A stretch of 25,569 bases of DNA from a virus (IMGVR_UViG_3300045922_000092:1-25569); one strand, 5' to 3'; positions 13,169 to 21,391 are shown, numbered from the stretch's first letter. The notes: generated from the letters alone by a model not told the origin. Made by a program: numbers and translations.

Positions 13169-13775
13169 CGCGCCTGCTGCTGTTGCCGCGCCCGAAGCCA
13201 TCCCCGGACTTGGCGACGTTCTGACCGAGGACGCCGCGCCTGCCGATGAGCCCGCCGCCGAGGAGGCGAAGGAGGACGCCGAGCAGAAGGGGCCGCCCGA
13301 GACCTATGCGCTGGAGGCGCCTGAGGGCTTCGAGATCACCGCCGAAGCAGTCGCCATTGCCGAGCCCGTGTTCAAAGAGTTGGGCCTCACCAACGAGCAG
13401 GCCAACAAGCTGATGCCGGTTGCGGCACAGTTCGCCGAGCAGGTGGCCTCCGGGATCCTCGCCAAGGGCGAAGCGCTCAAGGCCGAGTGGGCGCGCGAAG
13501 CACTTGCAGACCCCGAGCTGGGCGGCGGCGATCCCGCTATCTACAAGCAGAACCTCGGCATCGCCGCGAAATCGATCGAAACATTCGGCACGCCTGCACT
13601 TCGTCAGGTGCTGAACGAGTCCGGGCTGGGCAACCACCCCGAAGTCATCCGCTATGCCCTCAAGACCGGCCAGAAGATCAGCGACGAGGGACACGGATAC
13701 CGGAACGAGGGCGCCACGCCGACCAAGGCCGACAGGCTGGCTCTCCTTTACCCAAACAACCTCCCCCCAACCTGA
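13098..13775 (+). CDS. Probable capsid scaffolding protein
   Basis: A 225-aa acidic protein located directly before the major capsid gene. The N-terminal ~75 residues are Ala/Pro/Glu-rich and disordered. A helical region (LTNEQANKLMPVAAQFAEQV) and a C-terminal segment with LGIAAKSIETFGTPALRQVL and NHPEVIRYALKTGQKI follow, the pattern of podovirus scaffolds that chaperone capsid assembly and then leave. The ATG at 13098 has GGGAG 8 bp upstream and lies inside the Bbp19-like gene, so the two genes overlap by 71 bp. The alternative upstream frame has no ribosome site. Confidence 0.75.
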   Translation: MIDTATETLIQTPTPATTTAPAPDAPAAVAAPEAIPGLGDVLTEDAAPADEPAAEEAKEDAEQKGPPETYALEAPEGFEITAEAVAIAEPVFKELGLTNEQANKLMPVAAQFAEQVASGILAKGEALKAEWAREALADPELGGGDPAIYKQNLGIAAKSIETFGTPALRQVLNESGLGNHPEVIRYALKTGQKISDEGHGYRNEGATPTKADRLALLYPNNLPPT

Positions 13776-13789
13776 GAAGGAATTAACCC

Positions 13790-14809
13790 ATGGCCACGCT
13801 TGGCAGCACGTTTCTGAACCTCGCCGACCTGCACTCCCAGCAGCAGGCAGGCCCGATCATCGAAGTCCTCCACCAGGTCTGCCCGATCCTGCAGGACGCC
13901 GTGACGGTTCCCTGCAACAAGGGCACGACGCACCTGCACAGCATCCGCACCGGCCTCCCGGAGCCGACTTGGATGCAGATTTACAAGGGCGTCAAGCAGT
14001 CCAAGTCGAGCCGCATGAACGTCGAGGACACGACCGGAGCCCTGGGCGTCTCGTCGACCGTGGCCGAAATGCTGCTGAGCATCGCCGACAATCCCGCGCT
14101 TCTGCGTGACAGCGAGGCTCGCGCGGCCATCGAAGGCATCACCCAAGAGTTCGAGCGCGCCTTTTTCTACTCCGACACCGCGACGACGCCGGAAAAGATC
14201 AAGGGCATCGGAGCCCGCTTCAATCGTCACGGCACGGTCGGCGCTGCCCGTCAGGTCATTAACGCGGGCGGCGAAGGCTCTGACAACACCTCCATCTGGT
14301 TCGTGACGTGGGGCGACAACTTCTGCCACCTGCTGCATCCCAAAGGGACGCCGGCCGGCATCGAGCGCTCGGACAAAGGCTCGCAGCGCGTTACCGACGA
14401 AAACGGCGACCCCTACTACGTCCAGGAGGAGTTCATCACGATGCACACGGGCGTCGCGGTGAAGGACTGGCGCGCCATGGCGCGCATCGCCAACATCGAC
14501 GTGTCCAACGCGGTCGCGGGAAGCGTGGACCTCTACCGCCTCATGACCAGCGCCTATTACCGGATGCAGAACCGCCGCTATTCCAAGCTGAACAGCGACG
14601 TGCCGGCAATGGGCAGGACGGTGATCTACATGAACACCACCATGCTGGAAGTGCTCGACAACCTGGCCCACAACAAGGGTGCCGCGGACAATTACATCCG
14701 CCTGCGCCCCATGGAGATTGAGGGCCGGGAAGTGATGTCGTGGCGCGGCATCCCGATCCGCGAGTGCGACGCCATCCTCAACACCGAAGCCGTCGTGCCG
14801 GCCCTGTAA
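13790..14809 (+). CDS. Major capsid protein (BPP-1 Bbp17-like)
   Basis: A 339-aa HK97-fold capsid protein of the type found in BPP-1-like podoviruses. Recognisable segments are the start MATLGSTFLNLADLHSQQQA, the block KGTTHLHSIRTGLPEPTWMQ near residue 44, the SEARAAIEGITQEFERAFFY helix at about 107-126, and the C-terminal MSWRGIPIRECDAILNTEA strand and P-domain end. AAGGA lies 8 bp before the ATG at 13790. It is made after the scaffold and before the cement protein, the standard order. No protease is seen nearby, so maturation without cleavage is likely. Confidence 0.88.
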   Translation: MATLGSTFLNLADLHSQQQAGPIIEVLHQVCPILQDAVTVPCNKGTTHLHSIRTGLPEPTWMQIYKGVKQSKSSRMNVEDTTGALGVSSTVAEMLLSIADNPALLRDSEARAAIEGITQEFERAFFYSDTATTPEKIKGIGARFNRHGTVGAARQVINAGGEGSDNTSIWFVTWGDNFCHLLHPKGTPAGIERSDKGSQRVTDENGDPYYVQEEFITMHTGVAVKDWRAMARIANIDVSNAVAGSVDLYRLMTSAYYRMQNRRYSKLNSDVPAMGRTVIYMNTTMLEVLDNLAHNKGAADNYIRLRPMEIEGREVMSWRGIPIRECDAILNTEAVVPAL

Positions 14810-14839
14810 CCCCACGACACACAGGAAGGAATCTGACCC

Positions 14840-15274
14840 ATGCTTATCGACCGCCAGTCCCTTTTCAGCGACGCTCAGGCCATCACGGCCACGGCGTTCT
14901 CCACCAACGTCATTGACCTCCTCAAGACCGGGCGGGTTTATGGCACGACCGCCAATCTCAAGCGCGACATCGGCCGCTCGACCCATATCCCGCTGCTCAT
15001 CCAAGTCGTCGAGGCATTCAACACGCTGACCAGCTTGCAGGTGGAAATCCAGTGCTGCGCGCTTGAGGATTTCTCGGCAGGCGTGAAAACGGTCGACGTG
15101 TCTCCGGCCGCCGCGCTGGCCCTCCTCCAGCCGGGCTATCGGTTTCTGCCGGACCATCTGCCGCGCGGGCTCGATGAGCGCTATGTGCGGCTTCGCTATG
15201 TCGTGACCGGCACCAACCCGACGACGGGCCGCATCACCGCCGCAATCGTTGCCGGCGCCCAGACCAACGCCTGA
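14840..15274 (+). CDS. Bbp16-family capsid cement protein
   Basis: A 144-aa protein whose N-terminus MLIDRQSLFSDAQAITATAF and the following STNVIDL match the Bbp16 cement family, which decorates and stabilises the BPP-1-type capsid shell by forming a beta-rich jellyroll at its surface. The middle has LQVEIQCCALEDFSA and the end YVRLRYVVTGTNPTTGRITA, consistent with a beta sandwich. The ATG is preceded by AGGAAGGA. It follows the major capsid gene by 30 bp, as in BPP-1. Confidence 0.85.
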   Translation: MLIDRQSLFSDAQAITATAFSTNVIDLLKTGRVYGTTANLKRDIGRSTHIPLLIQVVEAFNTLTSLQVEIQCCALEDFSAGVKTVDVSPAAALALLQPGYRFLPDHLPRGLDERYVRLRYVVTGTNPTTGRITAAIVAGAQTNA

Positions 15275-15292
15275 CAGTAAGGGAGCGCAGCC

Positions 15293-15508
15293 ATGGTCAA
15301 AGCATCACAAAAGCCCGAGCCTGAGACTGAGGCCGTTGAAGCGGACGCAGTTGCGCCGGGAAACGTGTCCGATTCTGAGGCTGTTGGCGGCTGGTATATT
15401 TCGTCCATGCCTCTCACGCTGTCTGACGGCCGCTATGTTAAGGCGGGCGAGACCTTCTACTCCGAGGCCAAGCCCGGCATCTATTGGCAGCGAACGGGGC
15501 CGCCCTGA
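15293..15508 (+). CDS. Hypothetical protein at end of capsid block (71 aa)
   Basis: The first ~25 residues are acidic and disordered; then a small beta-type region with GGWYISSMPLTLSDGRYVKA and GETFYSEAKPGIYWQRTG. It resembles short virion-associated or head-fiber-type beta domains, but I cannot name a family. A GGGAG site precedes the ATG. It is the last gene before the hairpin terminator, so it belongs to the capsid transcription unit. Confidence 0.65.
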   Translation: MVKASQKPEPETEAVEADAVAPGNVSDSEAVGGWYISSMPLTLSDGRYVKAGETFYSEAKPGIYWQRTGPP

Positions 15509-15564
15509 GGCTTTGCCTCGCCCCAAGCTGTCATAGCAGGAGGCTTGATTAACCTCCTCTAAAC

Positions 15565-15599
15565 GCGCCCGGCCTCTTTCCCCCTGGGAGGCCGGGCGC
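15565..15599 (+). terminator. Strong hairpin terminator after capsid genes
   Basis: GCGCCCGGCCTC and GAGGCCGGGCGC form a perfect 12-bp GC-rich stem with an 11-base loop. The downstream sequence ACCATTTC has only a weak T-run, so it may be a partial terminator or an RNA 3' end stabiliser. It lies between the capsid block and the second promoter-like element, in an otherwise gene-free 159 bp. Confidence 0.7.
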
Positions 15600-15616
15600 A
15601 CCATTTCAGCAGCCGA

Positions 15617-15655
15617 CGCGCTAGAATAATCGCTCAATAGTCCCACCGTGGGCAG
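15617..15655 (+). promoter_or_regulatory. Promoter-like element, copy 2 (tail block)
   Basis: CGCGCTAGAATA and GTCCCACCGTGGGCAG repeat the element at 10898-10936 with identical spacing. TAGAAT (15622-15627) would be the -10 box. The hairpin again lies immediately before the ribosome site (AGGGAG) of the next gene, at 15668. Confidence 0.6.
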
Positions 15656-15667
15656 AGGGAGCGCGCC

Positions 15668-16279
15668 ATGGCCAGCATCATCGCCATCTGCAATGAGGCC
15701 CTTGATCTTCTGCCGGCTGACCGCATCCAGTCGCTTGACGCCGGCACGCTGGAGGCAAAGTCCTGCTCGACGCAATACGGGCTGGCCAAGCGCAACGTGC
15801 TTGCTCGCCGGTCGTGGACCTTTCTTCGCACCAGAACGCCGCTCGCGCCGATCGTCATGCCCGAGACCGTTCGCATGTCCTGGCTCTACGCCTACGCCTT
15901 GCCGGACAATGTGCGCATCGACGCCGTGGGCCCGTCGGCCATTACCCGGACGCTGGAAAACGACCGCTGGCGCGGAGGCGTCCCATACGAGCTGATGGGC
16001 GACATCATCTTGAGCAATCAAGCCGACGCCGTGCTCATCGGGCGCATAAGGCCAGAAGATTGCCCGGAAACCCGCATCGACGACATCACCGCCACGGCCA
16101 TTGCTTATGACCTGGCGCAGCGAGTCTGTATGCCAATCATCAAGAGCGTGCAGCGCTACAACATGCTGCTTTCTGAGGCTGCCATGGCCTTTGCGGCAGC
16201 CTCCCGCCACGACCAGGAGCAGACGCCGAACCTCTACGGGGACTTCATCCCCGAGGCGCTTGGAGCGCGTCACGCATGA
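15668..16279 (+). CDS. Head-tail adaptor / tail tubular protein A-like (gp11-like)
   Basis: A 203-aa protein of the T7 gp11/P22 gp4 adaptor kind, which forms a ring beneath the portal. Supporting features are the helical start MASIIAICNEALDLLPADRI, the LARRSWTFLRTRTPLAPI segment (W at about 51), the WLYAYALPDNVRIDAVG block at about 72-88 and the C-terminal helix with TATAIAYDLAQRVCMPI. The order after the capsid genes and before the large tail protein agrees. It is the first gene after promoter-like element copy 2. Its stop overlaps the next ATG by 4 bp. Confidence 0.75.
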   Translation: MASIIAICNEALDLLPADRIQSLDAGTLEAKSCSTQYGLAKRNVLARRSWTFLRTRTPLAPIVMPETVRMSWLYAYALPDNVRIDAVGPSAITRTLENDRWRGGVPYELMGDIILSNQADAVLIGRIRPEDCPETRIDDITATAIAYDLAQRVCMPIIKSVQRYNMLLSEAAMAFAAASRHDQEQTPNLYGDFIPEALGARHA

Positions 16280-16926
16280 GCGTCCGCGTCCATCAGCACA
16301 GCCTGTCGAAAGGCGAAATCAGCCCGCGCCTGTATGGCCGCACCGATGTTGCCGGCTGGGCAAGCGCAGTAAAGCGGGCGCTGAACGTCGTCATTCTCAA
16401 GGAAGGCGGGATGACGCAGCGGCCGGGCATGGAGTTTGTGGGGCCGGTCTACGATCAGGACCGCGCGCCGCGGCTGGTGCCTTTCCAGTTTGGCATGGAA
16501 CAGTCCTATGCGCTGGAGCTTGGCCAAGGCTATCTCCGCGTCGCAGCGCTTGGCGGGCTTGTGCTGGAGCCTGAATATGCCGTGACCTTCATCAGCAATG
16601 CGAACCCCTGCGTGGTGACGCTGCCTTTCCATCCTTATGCAGCCGGCGACGAGGTGTTTTTCTCAGGCATTGAGGGCATGGTTCAGATCAACAACAGCAC
16701 GTTCCGAGTGCTCAATGTGCTGTCCGACAGCACCTTTACGATCAACGCCGATAGCCGTGACTGGGGCGCTTTCACCGGGGCGACCGGAGGCACGCTGCTG
16801 ACGGAGGCGCTTGAACCGCCGCCGCCGCCTGTAGTGCCCAACCCGACGCCCCAGCCTCCGCCGCCGCCGCCTGTGTGGGATTGGGGCCTTGGTGGCGGCG
16901 GCTGGTATTTCGGAGGCTTTTTCTGA
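16276..16926 (+). CDS. Split tail protein, N-terminal part (216 aa)
   Basis: Residues about 5-65 carry the conserved start of a large podovirus tail/receptor-tube protein: HQHSLSKGEISPRLYGRTDV and LKEGGMTQRPGMEFVGPV. Residues about 95-175 form an FCCH-like beta domain (NPCVVTLPFHPYAAGDEVFF, then NSTFRVLNVLSDSTFTI). It then ends in a run of prolines and a Gly/Trp/Phe tail (PPPPPPVWDWGLGGGG...). In relatives as I know them, this region continues in one frame into the protein now encoded by the next gene. The TGA overlaps the next ATG (TGATG). Confidence 0.7.
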   Translation: MSVRVHQHSLSKGEISPRLYGRTDVAGWASAVKRALNVVILKEGGMTQRPGMEFVGPVYDQDRAPRLVPFQFGMEQSYALELGQGYLRVAALGGLVLEPEYAVTFISNANPCVVTLPFHPYAAGDEVFFSGIEGMVQINNSTFRVLNVLSDSTFTINADSRDWGAFTGATGGTLLTEALEPPPPPVVPNPTPQPPPPPPVWDWGLGGGGWYFGGFF

Positions 16927-18710
16927 TGGGCGCCGCTCGCATCTACCGCACCGGCTCGCCCTTCAACGCCGTCGACCTCGCCGACATGGACTTCGAGCAG
17001 ACCGCCGATGTCATGTATTTCGTGAATTGGGACCATGACGTTCAGAAGCTGGTGCGCTTTGACCATGCGGATTGGCGGTGGTCGACAGTGAGCTTCGGCC
17101 CGACGATCGGCCCGCCCGCGACCGTGACGGGTTTTCCGACAACCGTAAACGATGGCGATGGGCCCTTGGGCGGCAACAGCAATTATTGGCCGACCCAGGC
17201 GGTCTACGTCGTGACGGCCATTGGCGAGGACGGCTCTGAAAGCCGCGCCAGCGCTGCTGTGACGGTGAGCAACGACCTGACCCTTCGCGGCAACTTCAAC
17301 ACCGTGTCGTGGGCGGCGGTGACTGAGGCAGCGCGCTATAACATCTACAAGACCGAAAGTGGCAGCGGATCCCTGCAAGGCTACATCGGCAGCACGACCG
17401 CCTTGTCCTTCCGAGACCAGAACATCCTCCCCGACTTTTCCGAAACGCCGCCGATTGGGGAAAATCCCTTTGCTGGCGAAGGAAACCGACCGAGCACAAT
17501 CACCTTCTACCAGCAGCGCATGTTCTTCGGGCGCACCAAGACGCAGCCGAATGGCATCTGGTTCTCGCGGAGCGGAGACTTTGAGAACATGGACCGCCGC
17601 CGGCCTCTGGTTGCAGATGACGCCGGCTCTTTCGCGCTGGTGGCCTCGCGCGTGAACGCCGTGAATCAGCTCGTGCCCCTCACGCACCTTCTGGCCCTGA
17701 CCAGCGACGGCATGTTCCGCATCAGCGACGGACAGCAAGGCTTTCTCTCGCCCACGAATATTGTGTCGACCAGGCAGGGCAATGTGAGCAGCGCCAGGCT
17801 TCCAGCGGAAGTGGTCAACGAGGTAACATTCTTCGTGCCCGCTTCTGGCAACGCGGTAATGACGGCCGGCTACAGCTTCGAGATTGACGGCTATCGGTCC
17901 TCGGACGTGTCCATCTTTTCCTCGCACCTGTTCGAGGGCTTCACGGTGCGCTCGTGGTGCTATCAGCGCGACCCCTTCTCTGTGCTGTGGGCAGTCAGGA
18001 GCGACGGCAAGCTGCTGGCCCTGACATGGGAGCAGGAGCAACAGGTGTGGGGATGGACGCTGTGCGAGACCGCAGGCGAGATCGAGTCCGTGTGCTGCAT
18101 TAACGAGCAAGGCGAGGACCGGGTGTATCTGGCCGTCAACCGGGCGGGACTGCGCACGATTGAGCGCCTAGCATCGCCACGCTGGGCGACCGAAGCGGAC
18201 GCGACGTATCTGGACAGCGCGGTGCGCGTGAACATGCCTGAGCCAGTCCAAGCCGTGAACGGCCTGTGGCACCTTGAAGGCCAGACGGTCGACGCGCTTG
18301 TCGACGGCCATCCTGTCGCGGGCCTTGATGTCGAAAACGGCACGATTGTCCTGCCCTTCGCCGGTCGCAAAATCTGCGTTGGACTGCCCTATCTGGGCCT
18401 GATTGAGACCCTGCCGGTTAACCTCGCCATTGACGGCACGTCGCAGACGCGGCGGCAGATGATCGCCCAAGTGAAGGCTAGGGTGTTCAAGACGCGCGGC
18501 ATCGAAATGGGCGCGAGCGAAGATGCCATGTTCGAGCTGCCTGCGGTTCCGGCCGACGAAATCACAGGCTTGCCGCCGCTGGTGACGGACGACATCGGCT
18601 GCAACGTCTCCGCGCGCTGGTCGAGCGCTGCGACGGCCATCATCCGCCAGCGGCGGCCGCTTCCAATGACGATCAACAGCATCTTTGTCGACCCTGTGGT
18701 GACATCGTGA
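16926..18710 (+). CDS. Split tail protein, C-terminal part (594 aa)
   Basis: The start MGAARIYRTGSPFNAVDLAD followed by FEQTADVMYFVNW resembles the segment that normally follows the FCCH-like domain in one long tail protein. A fibronectin-like region lies at about 75-180 (VTAIGEDGSESRASAAVTVS, then AARYNIYKTES), followed by the block ITFYQQRMFFGRTKTQPNGI and a beta-rich body ending in IIRQRRPLPMTINSIFVDP. These are typical of the nozzle/tubular protein of BPP-1-like podoviruses. The start at 16926 shares a base with the upstream stop and is probably coupled. It is in the -1 frame relative to the N-terminal part. Confidence 0.75.
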   Translation: MGAARIYRTGSPFNAVDLADMDFEQTADVMYFVNWDHDVQKLVRFDHADWRWSTVSFGPTIGPPATVTGFPTTVNDGDGPLGGNSNYWPTQAVYVVTAIGEDGSESRASAAVTVSNDLTLRGNFNTVSWAAVTEAARYNIYKTESGSGSLQGYIGSTTALSFRDQNILPDFSETPPIGENPFAGEGNRPSTITFYQQRMFFGRTKTQPNGIWFSRSGDFENMDRRRPLVADDAGSFALVASRVNAVNQLVPLTHLLALTSDGMFRISDGQQGFLSPTNIVSTRQGNVSSARLPAEVVNEVTFFVPASGNAVMTAGYSFEIDGYRSSDVSIFSSHLFEGFTVRSWCYQRDPFSVLWAVRSDGKLLALTWEQEQQVWGWTLCETAGEIESVCCINEQGEDRVYLAVNRAGLRTIERLASPRWATEADATYLDSAVRVNMPEPVQAVNGLWHLEGQTVDALVDGHPVAGLDVENGTIVLPFAGRKICVGLPYLGLIETLPVNLAIDGTSQTRRQMIAQVKARVFKTRGIEMGASEDAMFELPAVPADEITGLPPLVTDDIGCNVSARWSSAATAIIRQRRPLPMTINSIFVDPVVTS

Positions 18711-19162
18711 TTGAGATTGTGCCGGCCTCTGTCCGCAATATAGGCCCGATCGCGCACCACATGCGCGAGATCGACAAGCTAGAGGCCGCCGCTTTCGGCC
18801 ACACACCCAAAAGCGCGCTGCGTCATGGTATGGCCCATTCAGTTCTGCCTCAGACGGCACTTGTCGATGGCGTGCCGGTGGCCATGTTTGGCGTCGTGGC
18901 CGTCAACCTTATTGAAGGGCATGGGCGGCCTTGGTTGCTGGGAACAGATGCACTCGTGCAGCATGGCCTTCCTCTGTGCGTCGGGGCGCGGCGCTATCTC
19001 AAGGCACAGTCTGCGGTTTTCCGGCTGCTCGACAACTGGATTGCCGAGGACAATCTGGTCGCCCGGCTGTGGCTGTCTCGGCTCGGGTTCAGCTTCGATC
19101 AAACGACTGTGATTAACGGGCTGCGGATGCAAAGATTTGAAAGGAGCGCGGGCAATGTGTGA
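18707..19162 (+). CDS. T7 gp13-like internal virion protein A (GNAT-like fold)
   Basis: A 151-aa protein with the gp13/DUF2833 pattern: MIEIVPASVRNIGPIAHHMR start, then EAAAFGHTPKSALRHGM, the VDGVPVAMFGVVAVNLI strand pair, GRPWLLGTDALVQ and a final LWLSRLGFSFDQT block. This is an acetyltransferase-like fold, although phage members need not be active enzymes. It begins with GTG overlapping the upstream stop (GTGA). It sits just before the gp14- and gp15-like genes, the same order as in T7, and probably helps assemble or load internal proteins. Confidence 0.78.
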   Translation: MIEIVPASVRNIGPIAHHMREIDKLEAAAFGHTPKSALRHGMAHSVLPQTALVDGVPVAMFGVVAVNLIEGHGRPWLLGTDALVQHGLPLCVGARRYLKAQSAVFRLLDNWIAEDNLVARLWLSRLGFSFDQTTVINGLRMQRFERSAGNV

Positions 19163-19670
19163 CCCTGCCACAATCGCCATTCTGGGCACGACGGTTTCCG
19201 CAATGGGCAGCATTACCGCCGGCATTGCTGCGCAGCGCCAAGGCCAGTTTCAGGCCAAAGTGGCAGAGCAAAACGCCAAGATGGCCGACGAGTCCGCGCG
19301 TGATGCCATAGAGCAAGGCAAGCGCGATAATCTTCTTCACTACCGCCGGCAGGCACAGTTGCAGGGCACGCAGCGCGCTGCCATGGCCGCCAACGGCATC
19401 GACCTGTCATTTGGCTCCGCGCTCAACGTGCAGGGCGACACAAAGATGATCGGCCGGGAGGATGCTGACGCAATCTCCGAAAATGCCATGCGCGCTTCGC
19501 GGGGCTATTCCATTGAGGCCATCAACTATCGAGGGCAGGCCAGCGCGTCTCGGATGGAAGGCAAAGCCGGGCTGATCGGCGGCATCGGAGAGGGGTTTTC
19601 AACCGCGCTGGGCGGGGCGAGTAAGGCCATGCAGCTATCGGCTGGCCGCACACCGAGGAGGTCTCGCTGA
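19155..19670 (+). CDS. T7 gp14-like internal virion protein B
   Basis: A 171-aa protein starting MCDPATIAILGTTVSAMGSI, the MCDP start and Gly/Ala-rich membrane-active helix shared by many gp14-like ejection proteins. A long helical Gln/Ala-rich body follows (residues 25-130). A conserved ANGIDLSFGSALNVQGDT turn at about 79-96 and a Gly/Ser C-terminal helix complete it. AAAGGAG precedes the ATG at 19155, which overlaps the upstream gene by 8 bp. It is expected to insert into the host envelope during DNA ejection. Confidence 0.72.
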   Translation: MCDPATIAILGTTVSAMGSITAGIAAQRQGQFQAKVAEQNAKMADESARDAIEQGKRDNLLHYRRQAQLQGTQRAAMAANGIDLSFGSALNVQGDTKMIGREDADAISENAMRASRGYSIEAINYRGQASASRMEGKAGLIGGIGEGFSTALGGASKAMQLSAGRTPRRSR

Positions 19671-21391
19671 TGGTCCGCGTCCCTGCTGCCGAGAACCAAG
19701 TCGTCGTCCGCGACCTGCCTCAAAACAGGCTTGCGGCGCCGCGGAACAATGCCGGCGAGTTGCTTGGCATCGCAGCGCGCAGCTTCGGCCAGGACATCAT
19801 CAATGTCGCCATTGACATGGACCAAGTGGAGCAGATGGTCGAGACGGCCGGCGCCAAGCAGCTCGACCTTGAGTTCTCAGCCTTTGAGCGCGAGACCCTA
19901 TACAATCCCGAGACCGGCTTCATGAACATGCAGGGCGGGAACGCTCTGAACAATCGCAAGGCCACAGAGGACGCGCTTGCAAAGAAGCGGGCCGAAATCA
20001 TGGCTAAAGCCCGCAGCCCGCGCCAGCGGGCCATCTTGAGCGAAATCCTCGATAGGCGGCAGGAGACGGCGCTGTTGACCATGGCCCGCCACGCAGCGGG
20101 CGAGGGCCGCCGCTACGCCGACGACACAGGCAAGGCCCGCATTGCCAACGAAATCGAGAACGCCATTGCCAAGCGCGACGACCCCGACGGCCTGGGCGCC
20201 GCGCTCGACACAATCAAGGACGAAGTGGACGCATGGGCAGCTCGCAATGGTGCATCGCCAGAAGCCCGCGACATGGAGCGCAGGACGCAGCTTGGCAAGG
20301 CTCATGCCGGCATCGTGGACACGCTGGCCAATGACGACCCGGAAGTCGCGCAGGCGTGGCTGGAAGGGCACAAGGATGAGATGCTGACCGCCGAGTATGA
20401 AAAGCTGACCGATGGCCTAAAGCCGGCCGTCATCAAGCGCAAAGCCATGCGCATCGCCGACGAAGTGCGCGGCGTGGCAGCCTTGGGCGTCCGCAACATG
20501 CCGCGCGACGATGACCTCAACGCCCGGCTGGCTGCCGTCGACAAAATGAACCTCAACCCCGAATTGGAGGCGGCCGTGAAGCAGCAGGTGCGCAGCGGCG
20601 TCGCCCTCGACCAGCAGCTACTGAGCGACCAGCGCACTCGCGCCGCTGAAAGCGCCTGGGAACATGTCGAGGCCGGGCGCGCGGTGCCGCCCTCGCTCTT
20701 GGCGCAGGTCTCGCCGTCCGTCCGCCGAGCGCTCACCAGTGCCAGCGCGGAGAATGGAGGCTTCTCCAAGCGCAGCGACCCGACCGTGTGGAACAACGCA
20801 CTCGACATGGCCGCCTATGAGCCAGAGCGCTTTGCGCAGATTGACTTGAACGAAGTGCGCGGCGAGTTCAGCCGGTCTGAGTGGCAGAGGCTCATGGACA
20901 TGCAGCGTCAAATCAAAGCCGGCAAGGATCCCAAGGCGCTGCCCATGAGCAGGATTATCTCAGCCACGCGCGACATCGCCGAAGCTGCCGGGCTGACGAC
21001 GACCGGCAAGAAGGGCAAAACCCGCGAAGCCGCCGCCGAGCGGATTTCCGCCTTCCGAGACGCGCTGCGAGCCGATGTCGAGACCTATACCTCCAGCAAC
21101 AATGGTTCGCTGCCTGATGATGACACGGTGCGCGACATGGCCCGGCGTCAACTGACCAAGCTCCAAGTGTGGGACGATGAGGCGCTGGTGTTTCGAGACC
21201 AAGGTAAGATGCTGTATTTTGAGCGCGGCAAGCGAAAGCCGGGCACGGAGCTGCGCTTCAATCCCGACGATGTGGCCGTTCCCGACCGATTCCGAGACCG
21301 CTACACTCAGAGGTATCGTGAATTGAACGGGGGCCGGCTTCCGCCAGAAGGCGACCTCGTGCGCGCATGGCTGGCAATAGGGAACCGCTGA
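19670..21391 (+). CDS. Large helical internal virion protein (gp15-like position)
   Basis: A 573-aa, almost entirely helical, charged protein starting MVRVPAAENQVVVRDLPQNR. Heptad-like and Ala/Arg/Asp/Glu-rich stretches fill residues 70-340 (for example GQDIINVAIDMDQVEQMVET). No catalytic motif is visible. It follows the gp14-like gene and precedes the giant protein gene, the T7 gp15 position, and long helical ejection proteins are typical there. The start shares one base with the upstream stop (TGATG), as does its own stop with the next start. The role is inferred mainly from order and composition. Confidence 0.7.
   Translation: MVRVPAAENQVVVRDLPQNRLAAPRNNAGELLGIAARSFGQDIINVAIDMDQVEQMVETAGAKQLDLEFSAFERETLYNPETGFMNMQGGNALNNRKATEDALAKKRAEIMAKARSPRQRAILSEILDRRQETALLTMARHAAGEGRRYADDTGKARIANEIENAIAKRDDPDGLGAALDTIKDEVDAWAARNGASPEARDMERRTQLGKAHAGIVDTLANDDPEVAQAWLEGHKDEMLTAEYEKLTDGLKPAVIKRKAMRIADEVRGVAALGVRNMPRDDDLNARLAAVDKMNLNPELEAAVKQQVRSGVALDQQLLSDQRTRAAESAWEHVEAGRAVPPSLLAQVSPSVRRALTSASAENGGFSKRSDPTVWNNALDMAAYEPERFAQIDLNEVRGEFSRSEWQRLMDMQRQIKAGKDPKALPMSRIISATRDIAEAAGLTTTGKKGKTREAAAERISAFRDALRADVETYTSSNNGSLPDDDTVRDMARRQLTKLQVWDDEALVFRDQGKMLYFERGKRKPGTELRFNPDDVAVPDRFRDRYTQRYRELNGGRLPPEGDLVRAWLAIGNR

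Noticed and set aside
13748-15157. 469-codon minus-strand open frame across the capsid genes
   Set aside because: It lies antisense to the clearly recognised major capsid and cement genes, has the Arg/Gly/His-rich composition of a GC-rich shadow frame, and has no ribosome site or neighbour on that strand.
16683-18110. 475-codon minus-strand open frame across the split tail gene
   Set aside because: Antisense shadow of a well-supported tail gene; its poly-Gly stretches are the reverse of the polyproline codons.
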